Assembly: GCA_049324535.1 (NCBI GenBank)
Contig: JBMOOG010000029.1
Coordinates: 1 to 36,399, forward strand
From: JBMOOG01 sp049324535
GTDB lineage: Bacteria; Pseudomonadota; Alphaproteobacteria; Rhodobacterales; Rhodobacteraceae
Direction of reading: 5' to 3'
Length of the DNA: 36,399 nucleotides
Translations under genes and position numbers: made by a program
Part shown: piece after piece, positions 1 through 7,829 of the stretch
Layout of the letters: every line of letters begins with the position of its first letter
How positions within the stretch are numbered: position 1 is the stretch's first letter
Notes under the pieces: generated by a model
Database searches by the model: none
What the model was told of the DNA's origin: nothing
Seen by the model: only the letters and a program-made list of their open reading frames with translations

Positions 1-89
1 CAGATCGTCAGCGAGCCGCGGCGCTTCAACGCCTTGTCGTAGCTCGGCCAGTTCCGGGTCTGGCAGCTCGGGGGTGTCGGTCGGCTCAT
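1..89 (-). CDS. IS5-family transposase, N-terminal fragment (runs off window)
   Basis: The ATG is at 89 and the frame stays open to the window edge, giving 29 complete codons. The residues MSRPTPP, then NW-SYDKALKRRGSLTI, match the characteristic start of IS5-family DDE transposases (usual form: MSRPTPPSYKTKNWPAYNEALKRRGSLTIW). Only the N-terminus is in the window, so the catalytic DDE residues cannot be judged and the gene may be intact outside. Family assignment rests on this N-terminal signature recalled from the family, not on a search. Confidence 0.8.
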   Translation of the reverse strand, partial: MSRPTPPSCQTRNWPSYDKALKRRGSLTI

Positions 90-108
90 GGCCTCCAGCT
101 ATCACGCT

Positions 109-127
109 GGATTCACGACATGAATCC
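109..127. repeat. Short palindrome inside the IS end
   Basis: GGATTCA and TGAATCC form perfect 7-base arms around a 5-base centre, between the putative terminal repeat (134-153) and the transposase start (89). Its position suggests a transposase-promoter or transposase-binding element. This is inference; only the symmetry is directly visible. Confidence 0.5.
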
Positions 128-164
128 TCTCAGGCGATTTGTGCAACAGAGCCCATACTACCGG

Positions 165-782
165 TCAGTCCGCGGTTTCAGCGCCGCCCGGGTCCTTCTC
201 CGCAGTTCCATGAACGGCGGCGAAGCCATCGGCCTGAACCGAGACGATGACATGCTTTCCGGCAAGGCTGGTCACGTAAAGCGAGTTGGGGTTGGCCCGC
301 AGATGGCCCGGTACGGTGCCGTCGTCGACATGAATGCGGGCCTCTCCTCCGGCGGGCACGGTCACCTGCGGATGGTAGATGTAGCTTTCCTTTGCACCGC
401 TGTCGGCGTCGGTGATCGTGTAATAGACGGTCATGCCTGACAAATCGGTGGCACCATCGTTCAGGACCTGGATCTCGAGGTGATCGGGCGCGTCCTTGCT
501 GGTCGCAGGATCGACGTTGTTCTCGACCAGAACTTCGCCAATCCGGTATGTCGCCGCAGCACCGCCTGCGACGGTGGGATCGGCGGCGTTCACCGGATCG
601 TTGTCGGCAAGATCGTTCTGACCGTCGCCATCGGTGTCGGGGTTCATCGGGTCGGTGTGCAGAAGCGGTTCGGAGATGTCGGGCACGCCGTCGCCATCGG
701 TATCGGTCGTCGTGGTCTGGGCATTGGCCAGGCTCGTGGACAGAAGCAGCGCCGCGAGGCTCATTGTCGTGATCGTCTTCAT
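165..782 (-). CDS. Exported protein with calcium-binding (thrombospondin type 3-like) repeats
   Basis: A 205-residue protein with a clear Sec signal peptide (about residues 1-21, ending ANA). Right after it come two Asp-rich repeats, DTDGDGVPD and DTDGDGQNDLADNDP, which are the calcium-binding loops of thrombospondin type 3/OmpA-linker repeats. The rest (about 75-205) has a beta-rich look (VTVPAGGEARIHVDDG) but I do not recognise the family. It is the last gene of the minus-strand operon, one base after the upstream permease gene, so it is probably co-expressed with the ABC exporter and may be a periplasmic or surface partner. Its stop lies only about 12 bases from the IS end. Confidence 0.75.
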   Translation of the reverse strand: MKTITTMSLAALLLSTSLANAQTTTTDTDGDGVPDISEPLLHTDPMNPDTDGDGQNDLADNDPVNAADPTVAGGAAATYRIGEVLVENNVDPATSKDAPDHLEIQVLNDGATDLSGMTVYYTITDADSGAKESYIYHPQVTVPAGGEARIHVDDGTVPGHLRANPNSLYVTSLAGKHVIVSVQADGFAAVHGTAEKDPGGAETAD

Positions 783-783
783 G

Positions 784-1782
784 TCAGGACTCCTTGGTCA
801 GACGGTCGGGGTTGATCGGACGCAGCAGCACGAGACCGCCCAGCCCGAGGGAGAAAAGGAAGAGGAAAAGAAGATCGCCCTGCTTCTCGGCCATCACCTT
901 GGCCAGCGGCGCACCGGTATAGGTGTCCTTGATGCCGAGGACCGCGAAGGTGAAGCGCTCGAAGTGCTTGGTGACAGAGGCGACTTCGATCCCGTTGCGG
1001 AAGGTCTCGTAGCCGGCGAACCCGGCCTTGATCCGGTCCTGCTCGGCCTTGGGGATCGCAAGCTGGGCAAATACGCCGCCCGCCACCTGGTTGTCGGGGT
1101 CCATGGTGTCGCCGATCTGTGGCGCGACGAGCACGACGAGGATCCAGAGCGCGAAGGCGTAGATGAGGCCACTCGCGGGGCTTTTCGCCCAGAGGCTGAG
1201 CCCGAAGCCGAGCGTGAAAAGAGCCGTAAGATACAAGACGCCAGCCGCCCAAGTCAGTGCAAGCCGTGCGACATCGCCCATGGTCAGCCCGATCCCGGAA
1301 ACGATGGGCAATAGGATCGCCGTAGCAAGGAAGACGATGGCCAGTGAGACCGCCGCAAGGCCCAAGCCACCGATGATCTTGGCAAGGGCATAGGCCCAGT
1401 GCGGCATTGGCCGGGTCAGGATCAGCGCCAGCGTCTGCCGACCCCGCTCGGCCGCCGCCGCACGATACCCGGCAACGAGCGCGATGACCGCGCCCATTAT
1501 CTCGATCTGCTCGATCATTCCGCGCATGAGTTTCAGCGGGTAGAACTCGGGCGCTGCTATGGCTGAGGCATCCTTGCCAAGCGCAAGAAGCTGGGCGCGC
1601 GCAGCGGCATAGGTCGCAGCATCGCCATGGAGCGCGATGGCCCCGGTCACGAGCGATACGGTCGCGGCGGCGAGAAGGGCCAGCGTCGCCCAGAGGAGAA
1701 ACCGGTCGCGCAGTTGCTCGCGGGCATCGCGCAAGGCGATCGTCGTGACGCTTCCGGAAAGGCTGGGAAGGAGATCAGGCAT
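784..1782 (-). CDS. ABC-2 type transporter permease (NosY/DUF3526-like), second subunit
   Basis: A 332-residue integral membrane protein with one N-terminal membrane segment, a periplasmic loop and a cluster of hydrophobic segments (about 135-240), ending with a late hydrophobic stretch. This is the layout of ABC-2 permeases of the NosY/DUF3526 type. The motif RGRQTLALILTRPMPHWAYALAKI (about 113-136) is typical of the cytoplasmic coupling segment of such exporters. The ATG at 1782 overlaps the end of the preceding permease gene by 8 bases, indicating translational coupling. It would form the pore with the neighbouring permease and be driven by the ATPase at 2704-3450. The substrate is unknown; NosFY homologues serve copper-enzyme maturation, but no NosD or NosZ is present. 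Confidence 0.8.
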   Translation of the reverse strand: MPDLLPSLSGSVTTIALRDAREQLRDRFLLWATLALLAAATVSLVTGAIALHGDAATYAAARAQLLALGKDASAIAAPEFYPLKLMRGMIEQIEIMGAVIALVAGYRAAAAERGRQTLALILTRPMPHWAYALAKIIGGLGLAAVSLAIVFLATAILLPIVSGIGLTMGDVARLALTWAAGVLYLTALFTLGFGLSLWAKSPASGLIYAFALWILVVLVAPQIGDTMDPDNQVAGGVFAQLAIPKAEQDRIKAGFAGYETFRNGIEVASVTKHFERFTFAVLGIKDTYTGAPLAKVMAEKQGDLLFLFLFSLGLGGLVLLRPINPDRLTKES

Positions 1783-2707
1783 CGGGGCCTCCGGCGTTGA
1801 GATCGAGTTTCGCGCAAGAGCGCGCCGCGAAGAGGCCGGCGAGGATCAGCGCGACCGGAAAGGTCACCGCCGGTGGAACCGGACCTCGCGGGGCCAGGCC
1901 ATCAGGCAGGAAGCTCAGGAGATCCCCCGAAGCCCATGCGAAGCCCTCGGCCAGCGACAACGGCCCCAGGACCCGCGACATCAGATGGAAGAAACCCGAG
2001 TCAGGGGTATCCGCCAGCGTCGAGACCGGGTTGATCGCAGCGGTCGGGTGCACGTTCGCGGTCAGTTCGGGCAGGACGAACGTGACCACCAGCCAGACGA
2101 CAGTTGCGGCGATCAGGCCGCTCGCGGTGGAAGGCATGCGTGCGGCGGCTCCAAGCGCCAGGAATCCGAAGATGGTGATGTAAGCCCAACCGGTAACCAG
2201 AAACAGCACGAGGCGCATCAGGTCCGCCGGTCCGACGACCAGTGACGGGATGGTAAACAGAGTTGCAACCGAGATGACCCCGGCGACGACGATCATCGCG
2301 CCAGTCGCAGTCACCAGCGCCCGCATCTTGCCAAGAGCCAGATCGCGGCGCTCGAGAGGACGGACGCCGATCAGAGGCATGGTCCCGGCGCGGCGGTCAG
2401 TCTCGATCAGAATCTGGCCGATCACGATGGCCCCGAAGGCGCCAATCAGGCTGATGTAGACGCCGAGGTTACGCAGCACCGCGAGCGGCGCGGACTGGCT
2501 GACCGGATTCGGTGGCACAGGCCGCCCCGAGGCGGACAGGTACGTGGCCGCATCGGCATAGATCGCATTTACAGTGTTCGTTGCGGACCAGCCAAGCCAG
2601 GCCGTGACCAGCACCATTGCCGCAAAAAAGGCAATCAGGATCAGGACGCTCCCGTCCCGCGTGAGCCCGACCAGCGATTGCCGGGCGATGAGCCGCGCCG
2701 GGGTCAT
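1775..2707 (-). CDS. ABC-2 type transporter permease (NosY/DUF3526-like), first subunit
   Basis: A 310-residue membrane protein with an N-terminal membrane helix (about 20-42), a periplasmic loop containing SGRPVPPNPVSQ, then several hydrophobic segments (about 80-210) and a final one near residue 285. The coupling motif is DRRAGTMPLIGVRPLERRDLALGK. It resembles the next gene in layout, so the two probably form a heterodimeric pore. The ATG at 2707 overlaps the ATPase stop in an ATGA arrangement, so the ATPase and both permeases are coupled in translation. Substrate not identifiable from sequence. Confidence 0.8.
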   Translation of the reverse strand: MTPARLIARQSLVGLTRDGSVLILIAFFAAMVLVTAWLGWSATNTVNAIYADAATYLSASGRPVPPNPVSQSAPLAVLRNLGVYISLIGAFGAIVIGQILIETDRRAGTMPLIGVRPLERRDLALGKMRALVTATGAMIVVAGVISVATLFTIPSLVVGPADLMRLVLFLVTGWAYITIFGFLALGAAARMPSTASGLIAATVVWLVVTFVLPELTANVHPTAAINPVSTLADTPDSGFFHLMSRVLGPLSLAEGFAWASGDLLSFLPDGLAPRGPVPPAVTFPVALILAGLFAARSCAKLDLNAGGPDA

Positions 2708-3450
2708 GCCGCCACCTCGGGGCGGCGCTCAGCCACACCGACATAGAGATCTTCGAGGCTGCGCTCGTCGTATTTGTCCGCGACGGCCTGCATGGTGTCG
2801 TGGAACACCAGCTTGCCATGGGCCAGCACCCCGATCGAGGTGCAGCTGCGCGCCACCTCGGACAGAAGATGTGTGTTCATGAAGATCGTCATGCCCCGCG
2901 CGTGCAGCTTTTCGATGATACCGCGCAGCTGGCGCACCCCCATCGGATCGAGGCCCGAGGTCGGCTCGTCGAGGAACAGGACTTGCGGATCGTGCAGGAT
3001 TGCCTGCGCGAGGCCGACGCGTTGCCGCATCCCCTTGGAAAAGGTGCCAACCCGGCGGTCGGCCAGGGCCGCGATGTCGAGAAAGTCGAGCGTGGCGCGC
3101 ACGGCGTCTGCCGGGTTCGCAACGCCGGACAGCCGGGCGAAGAAGGTCAGGTTCTCACGCGTCGTGAACCGGTCGTAGAGACGCACGTTTTCAGGCAGGT
3201 AACCGATGGCGGCCCGCACCCCAAGCGGATCGGAGACGACATCATGGCCGGCGACGCGCGCAGTGCCGGAGGTGGGTGCGAGCAGCGTGGTCAGAAGGCG
3301 GATCGTGGTCGTCTTGCCGGCACCGTTGTGGCCGAGAAAGCCGAAGACCTCGCCCTTGGGAACCTCGAGCGTCAGCGGGTGCAGTACCGTCGTGTCGTCG
3401 TAGGATTTGCTGAGAGCGGATGTCGATACAGCCGGGATTGCGTTCGTCAT
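2704..3450 (-). CDS. ABC transporter ATP-binding protein (NosF/GldA-like)
   Basis: A 248-residue single-domain ABC ATPase. Visible motifs are Walker A GHNGAGKTT (40-48), a Q-loop region near YLPENVRLYD (84-93), the signature FSKGMRQRVGLAQ (137-149, a variant seen in NosF/CcmA/GldA-type exporters), Walker B VLFLDEPTSGLD (158-169) and the H-loop in MNTHLLSE (about 201). AAAGGA lies 8 bases before the ATG. It energises the two ABC-2 permeases that follow with coupled starts. The start overlaps the stop of a 25-codon ORF (3447-3524), which links its translation to the genes upstream. Confidence 0.92.
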   Translation of the reverse strand: MTNAIPAVSTSALSKSYDDTTVLHPLTLEVPKGEVFGFLGHNGAGKTTTIRLLTTLLAPTSGTARVAGHDVVSDPLGVRAAIGYLPENVRLYDRFTTRENLTFFARLSGVANPADAVRATLDFLDIAALADRRVGTFSKGMRQRVGLAQAILHDPQVLFLDEPTSGLDPMGVRQLRGIIEKLHARGMTIFMNTHLLSEVARSCTSIGVLAHGKLVFHDTMQAVADKYDERSLEDLYVGVAERRPEVAA

Positions 3451-3524
3451 TGCGCCGGTCCTTTCGGTGTTGCAGCGGCCCCGGGTCCGTTCAGGGCCGC
3501 CAGTGTTTCAGGAGTCAGGGTCAT
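3447..3524 (-). CDS. 25-residue micro-ORF bridging two operon genes
   Basis: This short frame begins MTLTPETLAALNG and ends TPKGPAQ. Its ATG overlaps the stop of the COG4705 gene as ATGA, and its TGA overlaps the ATG of the ABC ATPase as ATGA. It therefore exactly fills the 70-base space between the two genes with an unbroken frame. The double overlap is what one expects of a translational relay that keeps ribosomes moving through the operon, or of a tiny peptide. There is no signal peptide or membrane segment and no family is recognised. It could be chance, since a frame of 25 codons is common in GC-rich DNA. Confidence 0.4.
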   Translation of the reverse strand: MTLTPETLAALNGPGAAATPKGPAQ

Positions 3525-4312
3525 TCCGCCAGTTCAGGTGCTGCCCGGGTCGTCATCAGCAGCACCGTCCCGGCGATAACCGCGAGGAAGGCGAAGCTGG
3601 TGACGATGGTCCCAAGCCCGAGGCCGCCGAATTCTGGGGGTTGCGCTAGGAAGTCGCCGAAGGACGCGCCAAGCGGGCGGGTGAAGATGTAGCAAAGCCA
3701 GAAGGCCCACATTCCATCGAGGCCGAGACCGAAATACCCGAGTGCAAGCGAGGCGATGATCAGCCCGAAGAGAACTCCGGTTCCGGCGAAACCGACCCCG
3801 AAAGCCTCGGAAATGAGGTCGCCGACGGCGGTGCCGAGCGCAAAGGTGAACAGGATCGCCAGCCAGTAGAAGGCTTCGCGCCGGAAGTTGAAAACCTCGT
3901 GGATCGACAGCGTCCGCTCGACGGCGAACCAGACCGCGAAAGTGGCGGCAAGCGCGATGGTGAACCCGATTGTCGAGGTGAGCAGCGGAATGTCGAGCGC
4001 GTCGGTCATGTTGTCGGTGATCAGCGTGCCCACGACCGAGATCAGCACGACGGCGATCCAGTAACAGGCCGGGACATAGGCCTTCTGGCGGAACTGCCAG
4101 ATCATCGCTGCGATCAGGACAGCGGTCATCAGGACCGTCGTCGCGCCCAGCCCAAGGCCGAGGTTCACCGCCAGAAAATCGGCGGCGGTTTCGCCCATGG
4201 TTACAGCCATCAGCTTGATCAGCCAGAAGCCCGAGGTAACTTCGGGGACGCGATTGACCGCGGAGGGCTGTAGAAGCGGGGGGTCGAAGTCCGCGAAAGT
4301 TGCGTCGCTCAT
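3521..4312 (-). CDS. COG4705-type multi-pass membrane protein
   Basis: A 263-residue membrane protein with about eight hydrophobic segments. The motif VPEVTSGFWLIKLMAVTMGETAADFL near the N-terminus and the repeated GTAVGDLISEAFG and FTRPLGASFGDFLA segments match the COG4705 family of uncharacterised membrane-anchored proteins, which carry two similar halves each with conserved E/T-A-D or G-D residues. The frame is open further upstream, but the ATG at 4312 is preferred: it sits four bases after the stop of the outer-membrane gene and starts a typical N-terminus. The family function is unknown; it recurs beside two-component systems and metal-response genes. Confidence 0.85.
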   Translation of the reverse strand: MSDATFADFDPPLLQPSAVNRVPEVTSGFWLIKLMAVTMGETAADFLAVNLGLGLGATTVLMTAVLIAAMIWQFRQKAYVPACYWIAVVLISVVGTLITDNMTDALDIPLLTSTIGFTIALAATFAVWFAVERTLSIHEVFNFRREAFYWLAILFTFALGTAVGDLISEAFGVGFAGTGVLFGLIIASLALGYFGLGLDGMWAFWLCYIFTRPLGASFGDFLAQPPEFGGLGLGTIVTSFAFLAVIAGTVLLMTTRAAPELAE

Positions 4313-4316
4313 GATA

Positions 4317-5021
4317 TCATTCTCCCTGGGCGCCAAAGCGGTAGTTGAGCGCGAGTGCGACGCTCCCACTCGCCGACTGGGGTTTCTGGTATTGAAGTTC
4401 GATGCCGTAGTTTTCGCTGAAGTCATAGCCCGCGCCGAGAGCGACGTAGGTGTCCGAACTCGGGTCCGAGCGGCCCACTTCACCGGACAGGGTCAACGCA
4501 TCGCTAAGGCCGTATTCCAGACCAATCGTCTCCCCGAACGCCTTTTCGCCAAGGTCGTAGGTCACTTCGCCCAGCAGGCTCAGCTGATCGGTGACCGGAT
4601 AGCTCAGCGCCGTGGTAATCTCGGCCGAAAAATCGCGCGTCTTGTCGTAGAAATGCTGGGTGTAGGCGATGTCGTAGCCGATACCAGCCGCAGTATCGCC
4701 GCGGACGCCGCCGTACAGATCAAGTTCCGCCCGATTGCCATCAGCATCGCGGATGTTTGATCCCCATATCCCACCGTAGATGCCGCCCGAACTGATTTCG
4801 AAGTAGGGCTGCAAAGCGGGCTTGCCACCGGTCTGCGACTCGCCGTCTGACAGATAGTTCGAGGTCGCGGTCACACCGCCACCGAATGACAGGCCATCGG
4901 CCATTGCCGCGTCCGCTAATGCCGCCCCTACCAGAGCCGAGCCACATATGATTGCCGCCAGTTTGCGTGCACAAGCCTTGCAGCACGCCTTGCCGGGCCA
5001 TCTATGAATTGATTTGCTCAT
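4317..5021 (-). CDS. Outer-membrane beta-barrel protein, TIGR02001-like
   Basis: A 234-residue protein with a long signal peptide (about 1-41, ending ADAAMA). The mature part opens LSFGGGVTATSNYLSDGESQT, close to the family signature of TIGR02001 outer-membrane proteins (TSNY-x-RG-SQT), followed by alternating beta strands with repeated GIGYD, YDLGE and LGAGYDFSENYG turns. It ends in ALNYRFGAQGE rather than a terminal aromatic residue. It sits 13 bases after the preceding exported-protein gene and four bases before the COG4705 gene, so these three are one transcription unit. Role unknown; probably an envelope barrel or pore made as part of a stress response. Confidence 0.8.
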   Translation of the reverse strand: MSKSIHRWPGKACCKACARKLAAIICGSALVGAALADAAMADGLSFGGGVTATSNYLSDGESQTGGKPALQPYFEISSGGIYGGIWGSNIRDADGNRAELDLYGGVRGDTAAGIGYDIAYTQHFYDKTRDFSAEITTALSYPVTDQLSLLGEVTYDLGEKAFGETIGLEYGLSDALTLSGEVGRSDPSSDTYVALGAGYDFSENYGIELQYQKPQSASGSVALALNYRFGAQGE

Positions 5022-5034
5022 CTGTGTCTCCTAG

Positions 5035-5673
5035 TCACGATCTGATTAGGGCCAACGCCTGAGCCGAAAAAGTGTCGGCATGGGCGTCGTCGTCGGCATT
5101 GCAGCGCTCGAGCGCCTTGGCTTGCAGGTCGGCCACAGCGGCGGCCGGAGTGGCTGTGCCGATTGCGGTGCGAACCTGCCCGATCAGGTCTTCGCACGGG
5201 ATTGCACGGCCGCTCTCGTCGGTCACGGCTATGCCCGAAACGTATTGGATCGGCCCGGAGGCCACCGCCGGGACTGGTGCGGCGAGCTTGCTCGCGAGAT
5301 TGGAAAGCACCGCATCTACGGTTGCGGCGTCGGGCGTCCGGGCACGCAGGGCCGAGAAGGCGTCGTCGGCAGCTGCGTCGATGCTGTTCCAAGCGGCGCG
5401 ATCAGCCTGCCGAAGCGCCGAAGCGTTCTGGTCCCAGAGAGTTTCGAGGTCGGTGATGCGGTGCTCGGCGGCGGTGAAATCGCCTGTGGCGGCGATGGTC
5501 TGGGTGTCGGCAACGATGGTCTTGTAGGCCGACAGATCGCCCAGTCCGGGAGACTGGGCAACGGCGGTCGTCTGTGCAGCGGGCGAGATCAACATCTCGG
5601 CCAGCGCGAACCCGGCTGCCGGTACGGCGATCAGCGTCGCCGACAAGGCAAGGTTCCTGAGGGTGGCGTTCAT
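5035..5673 (-). CDS. Exported protein of unknown function, first gene of the minus-strand operon
   Basis: A 212-residue protein with an N-terminal hydrophobic segment (about 8-27) that may be a signal peptide or membrane anchor. The rest is mostly helical, with DLSAYKTIVADTQTIAATGDFTAAEHRITDLETLWD and WNSIDAAADDAFSALRA segments and two cysteines (in IPCEDL and LERCNADDD). I do not recognise a named family with confidence. It follows a predicted regulator site (5765-5784) by 92 bases and has AGGA 8 bases before its ATG, so it is the promoter-proximal gene of the operon that continues to position 165. Confidence 0.75.
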   Translation of the reverse strand: MNATLRNLALSATLIAVPAAGFALAEMLISPAAQTTAVAQSPGLGDLSAYKTIVADTQTIAATGDFTAAEHRITDLETLWDQNASALRQADRAAWNSIDAAADDAFSALRARTPDAATVDAVLSNLASKLAAPVPAVASGPIQYVSGIAVTDESGRAIPCEDLIGQVRTAIGTATPAAAVADLQAKALERCNADDDAHADTFSAQALALIRS

Positions 5674-5764
5674 GGGTGAAGTCCTGTCTGAATGCGCGGC
5701 GGGCCTTCAACCGAGGTCCGCGGGCGCAGTGATGACAGGCGGTTTCCCGGAGCGTCTGGCGAGG

Positions 5765-5784
5765 TTCTTACGCTTTGGTAAGAA
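5765..5784. promoter_or_regulatory. Predicted response-regulator box 1 (TTCTTAC-N6-GTAAGAA)
   Basis: A perfect 7-base inverted repeat, TTCTTAC and GTAAGAA, separated by six bases. It lies in the 122-base intergenic region before the operon starting at 5673, 92 bases from the first ATG. The same pattern with the same spacing recurs at 8990-9009 and 11592-11611, around the two-component genes. The best inference is the binding site of the OmpR-type regulator encoded at 9546-10217. Confidence 0.6.
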
Positions 5785-5795
5785 GCTGATCTTTC

Positions 5796-7829
5796 TCAGG
5801 GCAGGACAAGGGCCACGATGTTGTTCGTCGTGTTCGACGGAGCAAGCAAAGTCGCGCCATTGGCCAGAAGATCCTGAACAAACGCCTCACGGGGCGCCAG
5901 GCTGGACCCAGGATTCCGCGCCGTCTCCGTCTCTCCGGCCTCATCGATGCCCACGGTTCCGACGAAGGCGCGCAGACCGTCTGCGGTGACGAACTCGCTG
6001 CGCCAGAAGCGGAGTTTCGGATCGGCCAGTGCAGTCATTGCCCCGGGGGCGCGCCGCACAAAGGCCAGATCGTTGGGTTGACCGCGCCAGAAGTGCGAGA
6101 CGGTCTCAACGGTCGGATCCTCGCTGCCTTGGAGCGCCGAGAAGAGGGCATCGAACACCAGACCCGGCGTCGGCAGGCGTGATGCAGCCCATCCCGTGGC
6201 GAGGACAGCATCCGAAAGCGCGGCCTCGTCCCTGGCGAAAACGACGAGGGAGACCGGGTGAACCGGAGAGCCCATCAGCGACTCGGTTTGCCTCGACAGG
6301 TTGATTTGCGTCAGTCCGGCAGCATCGCTCACAACCTGGTCTGCCGTCTGGACGGGGGCGTTGCGGGGATGGTCGTAGCGCCAGACGTTTGCTGCGGCCA
6401 TCGCGGCCAGTCCTGCGGCCACGATGAGACCGGCGATCCTTGCCCCATTGGCCCGGGGAAGAGACGGCACGGAACTCTTGGACAAGCGCCATTCGGCGAC
6501 TGCGATACCGACCGTGACCCAAAGCGCACCTACCAGCCAGCCGTTCAACACATCGCTGAGGTAATGCTCGATCAGGTAGATGCGGCTCATCCCGATGGCA
6601 AAGGCGATGAGGCCGGCCAACAGGAGCGCCGTCTCGGCGCGCAGCCGGCCCGCCCGCCAGATGACGTACATCAGCATTCCGTAGGCCGCGACCGAGGCCG
6701 CCGCGTGTCCAGACGGGAAGCTGCCCGAGGTCTCGGCAAAAACCCCAAGCGGCGAGCGCGGGCGACCGAAGGCAAGTTTCAGCAAGGCGACGGAGGCGGT
6801 GTTTCCGATCACCGACACCGCCAGGCCGGACGCGAGTGCGGAGCGCCCTTGGGTCACAAGCCAGATCAGCGCCGCCGCCACCATTGGCAGGACGACCTGC
6901 CAGCCACCGGCAGCGGTGATCAGAGAGGCAACGCGGATCGGACCCGGTGACTGGAAATGATGGATCAGCTCGGATAGCCGCATGTCGAGTTGTACCAAGG
7001 GATCGCCGGTGAGGAACTCGAACACCGAGTCGAGCCATACCGCCCCGATGTACAGGAAGATCACCGTCAGAAGGCTGAGTGTCCGCCCGGAAAAGGAAGT
7101 CCGATCAAGCCGCGCCTCAACCCAGAGCGCGGCTCGGGGATGCGCTTCTATCCTGCGCCGCATCGTGGGAATGTCCACAAGGTTTCGCAGGGCGGCGGAC
7201 ACTACTGCCGATGCGACCGGCAGAAGTTTCAGCGCAGAGTATAGCGTTGTCCAAAGCACGAGCAGAGCAAGAAGCACGATGCCGGTCAGAACCGCGACAC
7301 GCGTCAGCGATCCCCCGATCCGACCCATGACATCGCCGAGGAAATAGCCAATGGCGACATGTGCGAGTGCATAGGGAATGCTGCCTGCGATGTTCCAGAT
7401 CAGGAACTGGCGGCGGTTCATTCCGGCCATGCCCGCGACGAGCGGAACGAGCCCGGCGACCGGCCCGAGGAAGCGCCCGATGACCAGAGCCATTCCGCCG
7501 CGCCGCTCGAAAAGTGCCTTGGCACGGGCAAAGGCGGCTGACTCCCCGATGCGGCGTCTTCCGGGAAGGCGGTTCATGGCCAGCTTGCCGGTCCAGTAGC
7601 TCAACTCCGATCCGAGCACGGATCCGAGCGCGACGAACCAGGCGAGGTCGAAGAAGTCCAGGAGCCCGCGTTGAACGAGGATGCCGCCCGCATCGACGAT
7701 CAGGGTTCCGGGGACGACGACACCTGTGAGGAAGAACGCCTCGAGCATCGAGGCAAGCCCGATGAGCCAGTAGCCGAAGATACCGAGCGCCTGAAGCGAA
7801 GGCAGGATCTGGTCGAGAGAAAGGCTCAT
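5796..7829 (-). CDS. DedA - PAP2 phosphatase - LssY C-terminal fusion membrane protein
   Basis: A 677-residue protein with three parts. Residues about 1-210 are a DedA/SNARE-associated domain (FLTGVVVPGTLI, then GRFLGPVAGLVPLVAGMAGM). Residues about 290-460 are a PAP2 acid phosphatase with all three motifs: KLAFGRPR near 350, PSGH near 372, and SRIYLIEHYLSD near 413. Residues about 510-677 resemble the LssY C-terminal domain. DedA proteins handle lipid carriers such as undecaprenyl phosphate and PAP2 enzymes dephosphorylate lipid pyrophosphates, so a role in envelope lipid recycling or lipid A modification is likely. The ATG at 7829 is chosen because it overlaps the flippase stop as ATGA. Confidence 0.9.
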   Translation of the reverse strand: MSLSLDQILPSLQALGIFGYWLIGLASMLEAFFLTGVVVPGTLIVDAGGILVQRGLLDFFDLAWFVALGSVLGSELSYWTGKLAMNRLPGRRRIGESAAFARAKALFERRGGMALVIGRFLGPVAGLVPLVAGMAGMNRRQFLIWNIAGSIPYALAHVAIGYFLGDVMGRIGGSLTRVAVLTGIVLLALLVLWTTLYSALKLLPVASAVVSAALRNLVDIPTMRRRIEAHPRAALWVEARLDRTSFSGRTLSLLTVIFLYIGAVWLDSVFEFLTGDPLVQLDMRLSELIHHFQSPGPIRVASLITAAGGWQVVLPMVAAALIWLVTQGRSALASGLAVSVIGNTASVALLKLAFGRPRSPLGVFAETSGSFPSGHAAASVAAYGMLMYVIWRAGRLRAETALLLAGLIAFAIGMSRIYLIEHYLSDVLNGWLVGALWVTVGIAVAEWRLSKSSVPSLPRANGARIAGLIVAAGLAAMAAANVWRYDHPRNAPVQTADQVVSDAAGLTQINLSRQTESLMGSPVHPVSLVVFARDEAALSDAVLATGWAASRLPTPGLVFDALFSALQGSEDPTVETVSHFWRGQPNDLAFVRRAPGAMTALADPKLRFWRSEFVTADGLRAFVGTVGIDEAGETETARNPGSSLAPREAFVQDLLANGATLLAPSNTTNNIVALVLP

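Larger units (their letters stand above)
1..153 (-). mobile_element. One end of an IS5-family insertion sequence
   Basis: The left 153 bases look like the transposase-proximal end of an IS5-type element whose remainder lies outside the window. Reading on the minus strand from about 153 inward, the outer end begins GGCTCTGTTGCACAAATCGC, which resembles the terminal inverted repeats of IS5-group elements. It is followed by a short palindrome (109-127) and then the transposase start at 89. The element ends about 12 bases from the stop codon of the neighbouring gene (165-782). The target duplication cannot be checked because the other end is missing. Confidence 0.75.

Noticed and set aside
165..3450. 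That the exporter belongs to nitrous-oxide reductase maturation
   Set aside because: No NosZ, NosD, NosL or NosR is present; the ATPase and permease resemblance alone is shared by many ABC-2 exporters.
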